From the NCBI GenBank assembly GCA_900547405.1, contig URGL01000006.1, positions 14,608 to 78,607 of the forward strand: a stretch of 64,000 bases of DNA, given 5' to 3'. This DNA is from an uncultured Eubacteriales bacterium (lineage in GTDB: Bacteria > Bacillota > Clostridia > Oscillospirales > Oscillospiraceae). A program made the position numbers and the translations under genes. This document shows, piece by piece, positions 8,296 through 16,110 of the stretch (position 1 is its first letter; each line of letters starts with the position of its first letter). Under the pieces are notes generated by a model. That model saw only the letters and a program-made list of their open reading frames with translations, searched no databases and was not told the origin of the DNA.

Positions 8296-9375
8296 TCAAA
8301 AGGGTACAACCGTCAGATCTTTGGGGAATTTGTTCAATACTTCGCATCCGGTTTCCGTGATCAGGACCAGGTCCTCGATGCGGACGCCGATGTTCTCCTC
8401 CGGGATGTAGATGCCCGGCTCCACGGAGAAGCACTGGCCCGGACGGATCACCGCCTGATTGACGGCGGACACGTCCCCGGCCTCGTGGACTTCCAGGCCG
8501 ATGGAGTGGCCGGTGCGGTGGGTGAAGTATTTCCCGAAGCCCTTTTCTGTGATGTAGTCCCGGGCAGCCTTGTCCACATCACACATCCGGTTGCCCGGCT
8601 TTGCGGCGGCAATGCCGCGAAGATTGGCTTCCTTGACGATTTCATAGATTTCCCGCTGCCGGTCGCTGACAGAACCCAAAAACACCGTCCGGGTCATGTC
8701 GGAGCAGTAGTCCTCCCTCCGTCCGCCGATGTCCAGCACCACGCAGTCGCCGGGCTTTCCTCTGGTGTCGTCGGTGACATGATGGGGGTCCGCCCCGTTG
8801 CCGCCGAAGGCGGTAATGGGTTCGAAGGAATAGCCCTGATTTCCCGCTTCCAGATAGAATTTCAGCAGGAGATCCCCCAGCTCTTTTTCCGTGTGGTTCT
8901 CCCCCAGAACGCCGATGATCCTGGCCATGACGGCGTCATTGTCCCGGGAAGCGGCCCGCATCTTCTCCTGCTCGGCAGGGGTCTTGATGGCCCGGACCCC
9001 GTCAACAATGGGAGAGGAATTGACGCACTTGCAGTTCACCAGCTCCTGGAGCCGAAGCAGAAACCGAGCCGGCCAGTTTTTATCCACAGCCAGCGTCTCT
9101 TCTGTGGAAAGGTATTCCGCCACAATGGCCGGGCCGTCCTGGGTGTCGTTATAATAGGTGATGGGAGCTCCCAGGTCCCTGGGCTGGCGGAACAGGTCGT
9201 TGATGAAGAACCGGTGGTCTCCGCCAGACTTCAGCAGTAGCACCAGCATCCGCTCTCCCGGCTCTATACGGCTGCCGGTCAGGTAGAAGATCACCGCCGG
9301 ATCGGAGATCAGCAGCTGGCGGATGTTCTCCTTTTCCATGGCGGCCAGAATGTTTGAAAGTTTTGTTTTGTCCAT
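8296..9375 (-). CDS. M24 family Xaa-Pro aminopeptidase-like protein
   Basis: A 359-residue protein with the two-domain layout of creatinase/prolidase-type peptidases. An N-terminal domain (about 1-125) is followed by a pita-bread domain whose metal ligands are visible: the DIGG...CSDMTRT block (two Asp, about 218-231), H in HRTGHSIGLEVHEAG (about 287-296), the E in SVEPGIYIPEENIG, and a terminal RIEDLVLIT Glu. The family removes N-terminal residues before proline using two Mn or Co ions in the cytosol. Whether it is an aminopeptidase P or a dipeptidase cannot be decided. The ATG has GAGG at 8 nt. The pilin-like gene is 14 bp upstream on the same strand. Confidence 0.92.
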   Translation of the reverse strand: MDKTKLSNILAAMEKENIRQLLISDPAVIFYLTGSRIEPGERMLVLLLKSGGDHRFFINDLFRQPRDLGAPITYYNDTQDGPAIVAEYLSTEETLAVDKNWPARFLLRLQELVNCKCVNSSPIVDGVRAIKTPAEQEKMRAASRDNDAVMARIIGVLGENHTEKELGDLLLKFYLEAGNQGYSFEPITAFGGNGADPHHVTDDTRGKPGDCVVLDIGGRREDYCSDMTRTVFLGSVSDRQREIYEIVKEANLRGIAAAKPGNRMCDVDKAARDYITEKGFGKYFTHRTGHSIGLEVHEAGDVSAVNQAVIRPGQCFSVEPGIYIPEENIGVRIEDLVLITETGCEVLNKFPKDLTVVPF

Positions 9376-9389
9376 TGGTTTTTCCTCTT

Positions 9390-9782
9390 TTAGCTTTTAG
9401 CACCAAAGGTGTATGTACAGTCGCCTTGATTGCAAAAATAATGGATTTGATATCCAAAGGTCCCCAGTTTGTCATCTGTCGGGCGAATAATGCTGCACTT
9501 TCCGGCCTTTAGTTTGATTACCTGTCCGTCCGGAAAATTCAGTGTATCCGTGATCCCTGTCCACATATCGTCTCCGATTGTGGGATCGTATTCACCGGTC
9601 AGCATATACTCCGCCTCCATGGCCGCAAAGTATGCACGAGCATTGGCAATATCCGCCGCCACCTGGGTCTTGTGCATCTGTCCTCTCATCATCGGTATTG
9701 CAATCGCTATCAATATCGCGATGATGGCTATTACAATCAGCATTTCCATCAGTGTAAAGCCTTTGTTTTTCCTTTTGTCCAT
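9390..9782 (-). CDS. Type IV pilin-like protein with prepilin N-terminus
   Basis: A 130-residue protein beginning MDKRKNKGFTLMEMLIVIAI, a class III prepilin leader: a short basic peptide, the G|FTLxE cleavage site, Glu at position +5 and a hydrophobic helix of about 20 residues. The remainder is a small globular domain with two nearby Cys residues at the C-terminus (HYFCNQGDCTYTF), likely a disulfide. I choose the ATG at 9782 because AGGAGG lies 7 nt upstream; a longer frame upstream has no signal. No prepilin peptidase or assembly ATPase gene is in the window, so this is an isolated pilin or pseudopilin. The gene is followed closely by the M24 peptidase gene. Confidence 0.88.
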   Translation of the reverse strand: MDKRKNKGFTLMEMLIVIAIIAILIAIAIPMMRGQMHKTQVAADIANARAYFAAMEAEYMLTGEYDPTIGDDMWTGITDTLNFPDGQVIKLKAGKCSIIRPTDDKLGTFGYQIHYFCNQGDCTYTFGAKS

Positions 9783-9869
9783 GAAAACCCTCCTTTTGGG
9801 AGGTATCGTAGCATCAGAACGGACATTTGTCAACGGATTCACCGAAACTTTTTGAGGTTTTTGATACAA

Positions 9870-9907
9870 AAGCCCCTCCCGGCGCTTTGGCGATCACCGG
9901 GAGGGGG
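9870..9907 (-). terminator. Terminator of the nucleoside ABC importer operon
   Basis: A 10-bp stem CCCCTCCCGG / CCGGGAGGGG directly follows the stop of the last permease gene and is followed on the minus strand by CTTTTGTAT. It closes the operon before the pilin-like gene. Confidence 0.8.
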
Positions 9908-9912
9908 CACAA

Positions 9913-10896
9913 TTATCTTTCTTCTCTGAAATAGGGCACACCCAGGCTCTCCGGAGGCTGGTTCTCCCGCTTGTTGCGCATAGAGGTCAGCACCAGGACC
10001 ACAATGGTGACCACATAGGGCAGCATCTTGTAGAGCTCCTTGACCGCCAGATTCGTGCCGGTGGGCAGGAACAGGTGCAGGATATAGAGACCACCAAAGA
10101 GCATAGAGCTGAAGATTCCCACATTGGGCCGCCAGATGGTGAAGATCACCAGGGCGATGGCCAGCCAGCCCCGGTCCCCGAAGGCATCGTTGGACCAGAC
10201 GCCGCAGGCGTAGTCCATGACGTAATACAGCCCGCCCAGCCCTGCGATCATGCTGCCAATACAGGTGGCCATGTATTTATACCGGGAGATGTTGATGCCC
10301 GCCGCGTCAGCGGTGGCGGGGCTTTCGCCCACGGCCCGGAGCTGCAGACCCACCCGGGTCTTTTTCAGCACATAGGAAGCGATCAGCGCAATGGCAATGG
10401 CCACATAGGCCAGGAAACCGTAGCTGAGAAACAGCTTGCCGAAGACACCGGTGGTTTCCGCCAGGGGCAGACTCTTGCGGAAATAGCTGGAGGTAGCGGA
10501 CAGGGCGATCGAGGGCACCTCTGCCTTGGTGAGCTTAATGAGGGAGCCGCCAAAGAAGTTGCCAAAGCCTACGCCGAAGGTGGTCATGGCCAGGCCCGTT
10601 ACGTTCTGGTTGGCCCGAAGGGTCACCGTAAGGAAGCAGTAGAGAAGGCCCATCAGCAGGGATCCCAGCAGACAGCAGATCAGCGGGATCAGCACCGCCA
10701 GGGTGCCGTTCATATTGCCGGACTGCTCGTAGAAGAAGGCCCCGATGACACCGCAGATACCGCCAACATACATAATGCCGGGAATACCCAGGTTCAGGTT
10801 GCCGGACTTCTCCGTCAGGGTCTCGCCGGTGGAGCCGTAAAGCAGTGGGATGCTCTGCATGACGGCTCTTGGGAAAAAGGAAACAAAATCAAACAT
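9913..10896 (-). CDS. BMP-type ABC importer, membrane permease (second permease)
   Basis: A 327-residue permease of the branched-chain/ribose type (BPD_transp_2), with about eight to nine helices. Characteristic blocks are GIMYVGGICGVIGAFF near residue 39, ANQNVTGLAMTTFGVGFGNF near 96, and GESPATADAAGINISRYKY near 191, the last being the EAA-like loop that contacts the ATPase. In Bacillus the equivalent is NupQ, one of two different permeases of a nucleoside importer. It overlaps the preceding permease gene by 8 bp and is the last gene of a four-gene operon (lipoprotein, ATPase, permease, permease). The adjacent xpt gene supports a purine nucleoside as cargo, which remains inference. Confidence 0.92.
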   Translation of the reverse strand: MFDFVSFFPRAVMQSIPLLYGSTGETLTEKSGNLNLGIPGIMYVGGICGVIGAFFYEQSGNMNGTLAVLIPLICCLLGSLLMGLLYCFLTVTLRANQNVTGLAMTTFGVGFGNFFGGSLIKLTKAEVPSIALSATSSYFRKSLPLAETTGVFGKLFLSYGFLAYVAIAIALIASYVLKKTRVGLQLRAVGESPATADAAGINISRYKYMATCIGSMIAGLGGLYYVMDYACGVWSNDAFGDRGWLAIALVIFTIWRPNVGIFSSMLFGGLYILHLFLPTGTNLAVKELYKMLPYVVTIVVLVLTSMRNKRENQPPESLGVPYFREER

Positions 10897-11995
10897 TCTT
10901 CTTCTCCTCCTTCCGGTTTTCTTTCAGGAAATTCAGCTTGTAGCTGATAAAGAATTCGCTTCCGATGATGAAGAACAGAATGATGCCCGTCAGGATATCT
11001 CCAAAGGAGTGGTTCAGGGAGTAGATCGTGGAGATCTCGCTGGCTCCCCGGTCCAGAAACACCAGCAGCAGGCTTGTAAAGACCATGCCAAAGGGATTGA
11101 ACTTTGCCAGCCAGGCCACCATAACGGCGGTGAAGCCCCGGCCGCCGGCAATGGTGGTGGTAATGGTGTGATCCGTACCGCCTACCAGCAGGAGCCCCGC
11201 CAGGCCGCAGATCGCGCCGGAGAGGAACATGGTGCGGACAATGACCTTGCCGACCTTGATGCCCACATATCGGGCGGTGCGCTCACTTTCGCCTACCACG
11301 GCAATCTCGTAGCCCTGCTTGGACCGGGTCAGATAGAAATACATAATGACTGTCAGCACCGCTACCACCAGGATATTCAGCAGGTACTTGTAAGTGCCGA
11401 TCTGAGGCAGCCAGCCGGCCTCCGTAGACTGGTTGATAATGCCGATCTTACCGGCTCCCTTGGGCACCTCCCAGAGAATGACGAAGTAGGCAACCAGCTG
11501 GGTTGCCACATAGTTCATCATCAGGGTGAACAGGGTCTCATTGGTATTCCACTTGGCCTTGCAGATGGCAGGCACCGCGCCCCAGATACCACCGGCAACG
11601 CAGGCGGCCACCACCATCACGGCAATGAGCAGCCAATTGGGGAGCTGATCGCCCAGCAAAATCATACAGGCAGCGGTAGCAAGGCCGCCGATGAGGATCT
11701 GGCCCTCGCCGCCCACGTTCCAGAACCGCATCTTAAAGGCGGGAGTCACCGCCAGAGAAACGCAGAGAAGGATCGCCAGGTTCTGCCCCAGGATCCACAG
11801 TTTCCGGGGGGTGCCGAAGGCACCGGCGAACATGGTCTTGTAAACCCCCACCGGGTCCTCCCCGGTCAGGGCGGTGGTCACCACGGCGCAGACGATAAGC
11901 GCCAGCACAATCGCCGCCCCCCGGATGGCCCAGGCCCCATACCAGGGCAGGCTGTCCCGCTTGGAGATGTGCATTACACTGCTTTGTTTAGCCAT
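10889..11995 (-). CDS. BMP-type ABC importer, membrane permease (first permease)
   Basis: A 368-residue permease of the BPD_transp_2 family, equivalent to Bacillus NupP. It has about nine to ten helices, the block RFWNVGGEGQILIGGLATA near residue 90, the ATPase-contact loop VVGESERTARYVGIKVGKV near 231 and the IAGGRGFTAVMVAWLAKFNPFG block near 280. It overlaps the ATPase gene by 8 bp at its start and the second permease by 8 bp at its end, indicating translational coupling. Together with the neighbouring permease it would form the heterodimeric channel of a nucleoside importer. The ATG has GGGAGGA at about 7 nt. Confidence 0.92.
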   Translation of the reverse strand: MAKQSSVMHISKRDSLPWYGAWAIRGAAIVLALIVCAVVTTALTGEDPVGVYKTMFAGAFGTPRKLWILGQNLAILLCVSLAVTPAFKMRFWNVGGEGQILIGGLATAACMILLGDQLPNWLLIAVMVVAACVAGGIWGAVPAICKAKWNTNETLFTLMMNYVATQLVAYFVILWEVPKGAGKIGIINQSTEAGWLPQIGTYKYLLNILVVAVLTVIMYFYLTRSKQGYEIAVVGESERTARYVGIKVGKVIVRTMFLSGAICGLAGLLLVGGTDHTITTTIAGGRGFTAVMVAWLAKFNPFGMVFTSLLLVFLDRGASEISTIYSLNHSFGDILTGIILFFIIGSEFFISYKLNFLKENRKEEKKNV

Positions 11996-13523
11996 TGGTC
12001 TTTCCTCCCAACCGAGTCATCATCATGCCGACCTCCGGCTTCTGGGCGGTGCGCCCATCTACCAGGCCGCTGACCTTGCCGCCGCAAAGCACCAGAATCC
12101 GGTCGCAGAGCTCCAGCAGCACATCCAGGTCCTCGCCCACGAAGACAACCGCCACACCGGCCTTCTTCTGCTTGTTGATCAGGTCGTAGATGGTGTAGGA
12201 GGAATTGATGTCCAGGCCCCGGACAGCGTAGGCCGTCAGAAGCACCGTGGGCGCTGCCGCGATTTCCCGGCCCACCAGAACCTTCTGCACGTTGCCGCCG
12301 GAAAGTCGGCGGACGGGGGTGCTGACGCCGGGGGTATTGACCTCCAGCTCCTTCACCACCTGCTCAGCCAGCTTCTTCGGGTCCTTTCGGTCGGTAAACC
12401 AGGACTTGCCCTTGCGGAAAGACCGGAGCATCATGTTGTCCGTCAGGTCCATGGAGCCCACCAGGCCCATGCCCAGCCGGTCCTCCGGGACAAAGGACAG
12501 GGACACACCCATAGAGGCAATGGCCGTGGGGTCCTTGCCGATGAGCTCCTCCCGGGTGCCGTCATCCTCCACGTAGCTGATCGAGCCGGAGTCCACCTTC
12601 TGCAATCCCGCAATGGCCTCCAATAGCTCCTTCTGGCCGCAGCCGGAAATACCGGCAATGCCCAGGATCTCTCCGGAGTTGGCGGTAAAGGATACGTCCT
12701 CCAGCTTGACGGTACCCTCCTGGTCCTTGACCGTCAGGTTCTTCACTTCAATTCTGGGCTTGGGATCCACAGGCTCCGGCCGGTCGATATTCAGCGTTAC
12801 CGGACGGCCCACCATCATGTTGGTCATGTCCTGGGCGGAGGTCCGCTTGGTCAGCATATCTCCTACAAACTGGCCGTGGCGCAGGATGGCCACCCGGTCA
12901 GACAGGCTCTCCACCTCGTGCATCTTGTGGGTGATGATGACAATGGCCTTGCCGTCGTCCCGCATGGCCCGGAGCACCGCAAAGAGCTTGTCGGTCTCCT
13001 GGGGAGTCAGCACGGCGGTGGGCTCATCCAGGATCAGGATATCCGCTCCCCGGTAGAGGACCTTCACGATCTCCACCGTCTGCTTCTGGGAAACGGACAT
13101 ATTGTAGATCTTTTGATTGGGGTCCACATCAAAGCCGTAGGCGTCGCAGATGGCCTTGACCTTCTTCGCCACCTTGTTCATATCCAGCCGCCCCGGCTCC
13201 TTCAGGCCCAAGACAATGTTCTCCGCGGCGGTGAGCACATCCACCAATTTAAAATGCTGGTGGATCATGCCGATGCCGTAGGAGAATGCGTCCTTCGGGG
13301 AGCGGATCAGGGCCTCTTTTCCGTCAATAAAGATCTGTCCCTCGTCAGGGAAATAGATGCCGGAAAGCATATTCATGAGGGTGGTCTTGCCGCTGCCGTT
13401 TTCGCCCAGCAGGGCCAGGATCTCCCCCTTGTAAATGTCCAGCCACACCCGGTCGTTGGCCAGGGTGGAGCCGAAGCGCTTGGTGATATCCCGCATCTGA
13501 ACTGCCGCTTGTTTCTCTTCCAA
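11988..13523 (-). CDS. BMP-type ABC importer, duplicated ATP-binding protein
   Basis: A 511-residue tandem ABC ATPase like NupO/RbsA. The first domain has Walker A GENGSGKTTL (about 41), signature MSVSQKQTVEI and Walker B ILILDEPTAVL. The second has the degenerate P-loop GISGCGQKEL (about 292), RRLSGGNVQKV and a Walker B region VLLTAYAVRGLD, where the usual DEP(T) is lost, as is common in this asymmetric family. The start is taken as TTG at 13523 because AAGGAG lies 8 nt upstream; the longer frame from 13562 has no ribosome site. It energises import of a nucleoside bound by the BMP lipoprotein. Two strong hairpins between the lipoprotein and this gene probably set relative expression. Confidence 0.93.
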   Translation of the reverse strand: MEEKQAAVQMRDITKRFGSTLANDRVWLDIYKGEILALLGENGSGKTTLMNMLSGIYFPDEGQIFIDGKEALIRSPKDAFSYGIGMIHQHFKLVDVLTAAENIVLGLKEPGRLDMNKVAKKVKAICDAYGFDVDPNQKIYNMSVSQKQTVEIVKVLYRGADILILDEPTAVLTPQETDKLFAVLRAMRDDGKAIVIITHKMHEVESLSDRVAILRHGQFVGDMLTKRTSAQDMTNMMVGRPVTLNIDRPEPVDPKPRIEVKNLTVKDQEGTVKLEDVSFTANSGEILGIAGISGCGQKELLEAIAGLQKVDSGSISYVEDDGTREELIGKDPTAIASMGVSLSFVPEDRLGMGLVGSMDLTDNMMLRSFRKGKSWFTDRKDPKKLAEQVVKELEVNTPGVSTPVRRLSGGNVQKVLVGREIAAAPTVLLTAYAVRGLDINSSYTIYDLINKQKKAGVAVVFVGEDLDVLLELCDRILVLCGGKVSGLVDGRTAQKPEVGMMMTRLGGKTNG

Positions 13524-13552
13524 GTAGGTCACTCCTTTGTATTTGAATGCCG

Positions 13553-13624
13553 CAAAGGGCAACGCGGCGAATCTTCACTGCGCTGCCCTTTGCAGCATTC
13601 CCGGGGCCCCAAAAGGGCCCTGGG
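13553..13624 (-). other. Two intercistronic hairpins between lipoprotein and ATPase genes
   Basis: Two stems are visible: CAAAGGGCA / TGCCCTTTG with a 22-nt loop, and CCCGGGGCCC / GGGCCCTGGG around an A-rich loop. Neither has a T-tract on the transcribed minus strand, so mRNA stabilisation or partial attenuation after the abundant binding-protein gene is likelier than full termination. Confidence 0.6.
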
Positions 13625-13635
13625 ATAAAACTGTT

Positions 13636-14904
13636 TTAGAATGCGGTATCCAGCAGGTTGATGCCGTCGATCTTCAGGTCGAAGTAAGGAGCGGAACGCT
13701 TGGTGGATTCCTGGAAAGCGCCATCCTCGATGACCTCGGTATCGGGGGTGTAGGCGGCATCGGTGTCCACGTCGGCCATGTAGGATTCCACAGCCTTGCC
13801 TTCCACGGTGAAGGTGGTGGTGTCGAAGACCTTGGTGGTACCGGCCTCGATGGCAGCCTTGACCTCTTCCAGCTTCTCAGCGGTGCCGGCAGCGCAGGCA
13901 GCCTCGTTGATGTCGGTCAGGACCACGGAGCCGGTCTCGATGGTGCCGGTCCAGTCGGCGGGGATCGCCTCACCGTTCTTGACGCAGTTCACAACGAACT
14001 CATAGTAAGGAGCCCAGTTGATGCGGGAAGAGACCAGGAAGGTGTTGGGGCAGGCGGCAACGGTGGAGCCGTTGTAGGAAACGTTGGGCACACCGGCGGT
14101 CTCGCAAGCGGTGGGAGCGCCCATGGAGTCGGCGTGCTGGGAGATCAGCTTGCAGCCGTTCTGGATCAGCTTATTGGCGCCTTCCTTCTCGGCGGTCTCA
14201 TCGTACCAAGAGCCGGTGAAGGTCACGTCCATGGTGACGGAGGGGCAGACGGACTTGGCACCCAGATAGAAGCTGGTGTAGCCGGAAACGACTTCGGCAT
14301 AGGTGAAGGCACCCACGTAGCCCATCTTGGCTTCCTCAGCGGTGAATTCGCCCTTCTCGATCATCTCGTTCAGCTTCAGACCGGCAGTCACACCGGCCAG
14401 ATACCGGCCCTCGTAGATGGCGGCAAAGGCGTTGTGGTAGTTGCTCAGACCCTCGGTGTGGGCCTTGGTGCCGGTGGAGTGGCAGAACTGCACATCGGGG
14501 AACTCCTTGGCGGCCTGGATGATGTAATCCTCGTGGCCGAAGGAGTCGGCGAAGATGATGTTGCAGCCGGCATCGGCCAGCTCGCAGGCAGCATCATAAG
14601 CTTCCTGGCCCTCAGGAATGTTGGTGCGGAACAGGTACTGATCTTCGGTCAGGCCCAGGGCGGCAATGGCCTCCTTGGCACCGTTCATGAAGTTCAGGTC
14701 GTAGGTGGAGTTCTCGTCGTGCAGGAAGATGAAGCCCAGCTTCACATCGGCAACGGCAGCGGGAGCCTGGGTTTCCGCCGCGGCAGTGGTCTCGCCGGCC
14801 TCAGCGGCAGCGGCAGTGGTAGCGGGGGCCTCGGTCTTGGAGCCGCAGGCGGCCAGGCCTAAGACCATCACAAGGACCAATGCCAGAGAAAGGATCTTTT
14901 TCAT
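13636..14904 (-). CDS. BMP family substrate-binding lipoprotein (nucleoside importer)
   Basis: A 422-residue lipoprotein. The signal peptide starts MKKILSLALVLVMVLGLAAC with a lipobox LAAC at about residues 17-20, followed by an Ala/Thr/Glu linker to about 52. The mature part has the BMP (Med/PnrA) landmarks: LGFIFLHDENSTYDLNFMNGAKEA, then NIIFADSFGHEDYIIQAAKEFPDVQF and ISQHADSMGAPTACETAG (ligand-contact Asp/Ser). BMP proteins of this group bind purine nucleosides at the outer face of the membrane. The ATG at 14904 has AGGAGG 10 nt upstream. It leads the operon; xpt and a guanine riboswitch lie just upstream on the same strand. Confidence 0.94.
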   Translation of the reverse strand: MKKILSLALVLVMVLGLAACGSKTEAPATTAAAAEAGETTAAAETQAPAAVADVKLGFIFLHDENSTYDLNFMNGAKEAIAALGLTEDQYLFRTNIPEGQEAYDAACELADAGCNIIFADSFGHEDYIIQAAKEFPDVQFCHSTGTKAHTEGLSNYHNAFAAIYEGRYLAGVTAGLKLNEMIEKGEFTAEEAKMGYVGAFTYAEVVSGYTSFYLGAKSVCPSVTMDVTFTGSWYDETAEKEGANKLIQNGCKLISQHADSMGAPTACETAGVPNVSYNGSTVAACPNTFLVSSRINWAPYYEFVVNCVKNGEAIPADWTGTIETGSVVLTDINEAACAAGTAEKLEEVKAAIEAGTTKVFDTTTFTVEGKAVESYMADVDTDAAYTPDTEVIEDGAFQESTKRSAPYFDLKIDGINLLDTAF

Positions 14905-14969
14905 GTTTCTTTTTCCTCCTAAAAAATTATGTGTAAATTGCTGTCGCAATTAACAACCGGATCTGAATA

Positions 14970-15100
14970 CCCTCTCCTTGGGAGAGGGTGGCAGGGCGAA
15001 GCCCTGACGGGTGTGGGGCGGAACAAAGTCCAACCCTATGCCGCCCCTCATCCACCGCTGCGGCGGTCCCCCTTCCCCCAAGGGAAGGTCAGGGGTTTTA
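14970..15100. repeat. Intergenic palindromic repeat, copy 2
   Basis: The longest copy, with CCCTCTCC / GGAGAGGG at one end, GGCAGGGCGAAGCCCTGACGG, GTGTGGGGCGG, a CCGCTGCGGCGG hairpin and CCTTCCCCCAAGGGAAGG at the other end. It fills the gap between xpt and the lipoprotein gene and overlaps the xpt stop by a few bases. Confidence 0.85.
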
Positions 15101-15670
15101 TCTCCGGAAGGTAATGGAATCGTCCGTCATGCTCTCCACAATCGCAAGCGACTCCACCCGCACTCCCTGGGCCCGGAGGGCGTCACCGCCGCCCTGGAAG
15201 CCCTTTTCAATGGCGATGGCCGCGCCTACCGTAGTGGCCCCGGCCTGCCTGACCAGGTCCGTCAGGCCAATGAGGGCCTTGCCGTTGGCAAGGAAATCAT
15301 CCACCAGCAGCACCCGGTCGTCCTTCGTCAGGTATTCGCTGCTGACTACAATGGTATAATCGGTGCCATGGGTATAGGAATGAACGACGGAAGTATAAAC
15401 CGCCCCGTCCACATTGCTGGACTTGTGCTTTTTGGCAAAGAGCATAGGCACATCCATTTCCAGAGCCACAGCCGCGGCAATGGCAATGCCGGAGGACTCA
15501 ATGGTCAGCACCTTGTTGACCCCCTGTCCTTCGTAGAGCCGGGCGATCTCCTTGGCCATCCGGCCCAGAAAAGGCACATCGATCTGCTGATTGAGGAAGC
15601 TGCCGACCTTCAGGATCCCGCCGGGGAGCACCTTGCCTTCCTCCAAAATCTTCTGTTCCATCTCTTTCAT
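15098..15670 (-). CDS. xpt: Xanthine phosphoribosyltransferase
   Basis: A 190-residue cytosolic enzyme joining PRPP to xanthine (or hypoxanthine/guanine) to form the nucleotide in purine salvage. The PRPP-binding loop RVLLVDDFLANGKA is at about 124-137, and the N-terminal GGILKVGSFLNQQIDVPF and TIESSGIAIAA blocks are those of Xpt. The ATG has AAGGAG 10 nt upstream. The leader holds a guanine-class riboswitch and an intrinsic terminator (separate entries), as in Bacillus xpt-pbuX. The nucleoside ABC importer operon lies immediately downstream on the same strand, so the riboswitch could also affect it if transcription passes the intergenic repeat. Confidence 0.95.
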   Translation of the reverse strand: MKEMEQKILEEGKVLPGGILKVGSFLNQQIDVPFLGRMAKEIARLYEGQGVNKVLTIESSGIAIAAAVALEMDVPMLFAKKHKSSNVDGAVYTSVVHSYTHGTDYTIVVSSEYLTKDDRVLLVDDFLANGKALIGLTDLVRQAGATTVGAAIAIEKGFQGGGDALRAQGVRVESLAIVESMTDDSITFRR

Positions 15671-15692
15671 TCTTCCGGTGCTCCTTTGTCAT

Positions 15693-15731
15693 CAAAATAA
15701 TAAATCCGTGAGCGAAACCCAGGCCCACGGA
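15693..15731 (-). terminator. Riboswitch-controlled intrinsic terminator of xpt
   Basis: On the minus strand a 9-bp stem TCCGTGGGC / GCTCACGGA (one G-U) is followed by TTTATTATTTT, 64 nt after the aptamer and about 25 nt before the xpt start. This is the expected expression platform of a transcription-terminating guanine riboswitch. I did not resolve the antiterminator. Confidence 0.8.
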
Positions 15732-15794
15732 AAGAGGAATCGCCTTCCAATACCACAGAAATGCAGACTCAGGAACGCGATTTTTTCATCTTTA

Positions 15795-15858
15795 CCAATG
15801 GTCACAACTTTTGGCGTTGCGGTAGAAACTTTCGGGCCATAAACCGAAATTACATCAG
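15795..15858 (-). promoter_or_regulatory. Guanine-class purine riboswitch aptamer of xpt
   Basis: Minus-strand reading gives P1 CUGAUG / CAUUGG, J1/2 UAAU, P2 UUCGG closing the loop UUUAUGG, the invariant J2/3 AAGUUUCUACC, P3 GCAAC / GUUGU with loop GCCAAAA, then GAC. The C in this last segment (position 74 in Bacillus numbering) pairs with guanine and distinguishes it from adenine riboswitches. Position upstream of xpt with a following terminator fits the known OFF switch at high guanine or hypoxanthine. Confidence 0.92.
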
Positions 15859-15878
15859 TTTTTTCACTTGTTGTGACC

Positions 15879-15907
15879 ATGGTAATCCAAAATCCGTCAT
15901 TTGTCAA
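15879..15907 (-). promoter_or_regulatory. Promoter of xpt
   Basis: A perfect -35 TTGACA (RC of 15902-15907) is spaced 17 bp from TACCAT (RC of 15879-15884), a four-of-six match to the -10 box. Transcription would begin about 10-15 nt upstream of the aptamer P1. The -10 lies inside one arm of an inverted repeat whose other arm is in the aptamer. Confidence 0.65.
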
Positions 15908-16110
15908 CATGTCGGAAAGGGCTTTCTCTATTTTTTCCTTTTCCTACAAAAATCCTCCGGTTTCCCGTTCATTTTTGATTCAAAAATAAGGGCTGTGTTC
16001 TCCTGCCGTGGAGCCTCCGGGATTCCTCAAATTTTTCCCAAACGGATGTGTACTTTTGTCCCGGAATATGCTATAGTAGCGGCAGAATCAGAAAGGATGG
16101 TGCATTCCCA

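Noticed and set aside
6802..9240. 812-codon plus-strand frame across the symporter and M24 peptidase genes
   Set aside because: It runs antisense through two well-supported genes and the translation is His/Gly/Gln-rich with no known domain.
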